Source of the DNA: Clostridia bacterium
GTDB lineage: Bacteria > Bacillota > Clostridia > Oscillospirales > CAG-272
Reading direction: 5' to 3'
Assembly (NCBI GenBank): GCA_017455945.1
Contig: JAFTLM010000350.1
Location: 1-8,184, forward strand
DNA: 8,184 nt
Shown: positions 7,116 to 8,184 of the stretch, in pieces
How positions within the stretch are numbered: the first letter of the stretch is position 1
How the letters are laid out: each line of letters starts with the position of its first letter
Translations under genes and position numbers: made by a program
The notes under the pieces: model-generated
What the model saw: only the letters and a program-made list of their open reading frames with translations
What the model was told of the DNA's origin: nothing
Database searches by the model: none

Positions 7116-8184
7116 TTTATTTTCTCCTCTTTGCCGCTTGCCGAGCTTTTAATGGCTCCGTCAAGAAGTGCCATCACGTCCATATTGGCTTCAAGCGTCA
7201 GCATTTCGTGTATCGGCGTGCCGTTTTTTACGTGATTGGCGTACTGCCAGGTCATATTTTTATATTCTTCACCGAGGTTATTTTCGGGAATTTCAAGCTC
7301 ATTGCCGAACATATCGTATGCCTTTACGTCGGGTGAATTTTCGGCACCTCCGGTACACATAATTACTCCGTCGGAGCAAATAAGCATAGGTCCCGAAGGA
7401 ATCACCGCGCGGGGGGTTGTCCAGGTTCCCTCGATAACAGACATTCTGCCGTCATACTTGATTATTGCGGCAAAGTTGTCTTCGGTATCTCCAAAAGGTG
7501 TATTAAGATTATCTCCGTATGCCATTACAGCCTCCGCATCGTTTCCGAAGAACCACCGGGAGAAGAAACAGCCGTAGCAGGCGATATCAAGGAACACTCC
7601 GCCGCCGTGAGAAAGCTTATGCCACCAGGTTTTTGCACGCTCGCCATCGGATATTTCCTCCACGTTATGTGAAACACCTCTGTGCTTTGCCCCCTTGCCT
7701 AAAGGACCCGTGTGACCGTTGATATAGCGGAGCTTGAGTGGCTTTCCGACAATTCCGGAGTCTGCCGCCGCCTTCATTTTATGCACGTATCCGCGCCAAG
7801 CGACAGGCCAGTTTACAACCGCCTCAACACCGTATTTTTCCACGCTTGCACGAATTTTTTCAGCCGCTTCCATACTTACCGCTATGGGCTTTTCGATACA
7901 GACGTTTATTCCGCGTTTGGCACACTCCTCAACCACCTCGGGCTTTTGTGCGTTTTCGCAAAGGATAAACGCTATATCGGGTTTGGTTTCGTCAAGCATT
8001 TTTTTGTAATCGCCGTAGCAGTTACCGCAATAGTTTTTCTTTACGTTTTCAAGGTTCCACACGGGTGTATAAGTATAGGCGTGGATATCCTCAAGTCCGC
8101 TTTTTATATCGGCAATTCCCACAAGACTGAAGTCGGGATTCTCACTTATGTAAAGTGCAACCTCGTTACAGTGCATATGTGAAA
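7112..8184 (-). CDS. Gfo/Idh/MocA-family NAD(P)-dependent oxidoreductase, 5' end cut by window edge
   Basis: About 357 residues are visible. The reading frame stays open to the right edge (Ser-His before the first ATG at 8176), so the true start and the Rossmann GxGxxG motif lie outside. Supporting features are SLVGIADI (17-24, counted from that ATG), typical of the second Rossmann strand; the catalytic EKP motif in CIEKPIAVS, with K96; and GGGVFLDIACYG (191-202), where D197 and Y201 match the family's substrate-site region. Family members oxidise or reduce hydroxyl/keto groups, mostly on sugars and inositols. Which substrate this one uses cannot be read. The stop overlaps the GRE start by four bases (ATGA), so the two proteins are probably made in step and may act in one pathway. 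It is not a membrane or secreted protein. Confidence 0.9.
   Translation of the reverse strand, partial: SHMHCNEVALYISENPDFSLVGIADIKSGLEDIHAYTYTPVWNLENVKKNYCGNCYGDYKKMLDETKPDIAFILCENAQKPEVVEECAKRGINVCIEKPIAVSMEAAEKIRASVEKYGVEAVVNWPVAWRGYVHKMKAAADSGIVGKPLKLRYINGHTGPLGKGAKHRGVSHNVEEISDGERAKTWWHKLSHGGGVFLDIACYGCFFSRWFFGNDAEAVMAYGDNLNTPFGDTEDNFAAIIKYDGRMSVIEGTWTTPRAVIPSGPMLICSDGVIMCTGGAENSPDVKAYDMFGNELEIPENNLGEEYKNMTWQYANHVKNGTPIHEMLTLEANMDVMALLDGAIKSSASGKEEKIK

Noticed and set aside
7112..8176. Oxidoreductase starting at the ATG at 8176
   Set aside because: The frame stays open to the edge, and a start there would lack the GxGxxG nucleotide-binding motif; the real start lies beyond the window.
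1..8184. CRISPR array, tRNA/rRNA genes, insertion sequences or phage genes
   Set aside because: I saw no spaced direct repeats, cloverleaf-like runs, transposase motifs or terminal inverted repeats of an IS type.

Overview
The window looks like a chromosomal segment of an anaerobic Clostridia-type Bacillota. The evidence is a Trp T-box leader, strong AGGAGG-type ribosome binding sites, AT-rich spacers with TTGACA/TATAAT-like promoters, and an oxygen-sensitive glycyl radical enzyme. No lineage below that can be named from the sequence alone. Every gene I can support is on the minus strand, so the window is described here in transcription order, from high to low coordinates.

Unit 1 (8184 to 4855): a Gfo/Idh/MocA-family oxidoreductase, cut by the window edge, overlaps by four bases (ATGA) a 739-residue glycyl radical enzyme (GRE). 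A 14-bp hairpin follows just past the GRE stop. The GRE has the radical-glycine motif and an active-site-like cysteine, but its cysteine loop is neither the Cys-Cys of pyruvate formate-lyase nor the GCxE of the dehydratases and decarboxylases. Its substrate is unknown. No radical SAM activase is in the window.

Unit 2 (4826 to 1734): a near-consensus promoter drives an araB-like L-ribulokinase gene broken by one in-frame TAA at codon 182. Two small cytoplasmic SGNH-type hydrolases follow, the second of the DUF4886 type. The layout suggests pentose use, with esterases possibly removing acyl groups from the sugar or a related ester. araA and araD are not present here.

Unit 3 (1725 to 7): a consensus promoter, a T-box leader with a UGG (Trp) specifier, its intrinsic terminator, a possible 11-codon leader peptide containing one Trp codon, and then a stand-alone trpB closed by a strong bidirectional terminator. 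No trpA follows before the terminator. No terminator is seen between unit 2 and the trpB promoter, so unit 2 transcripts may run into the T-box.

The points most worth a second look are the atypical GRE in its oxidoreductase/pentose setting, the tandem T-box plus mini-ORF before trpB, and the single-codon disruption of the ribulokinase. Gaps between genes are all under 150 bases, apart from the 409-base trpB leader region, which is described in detail below.
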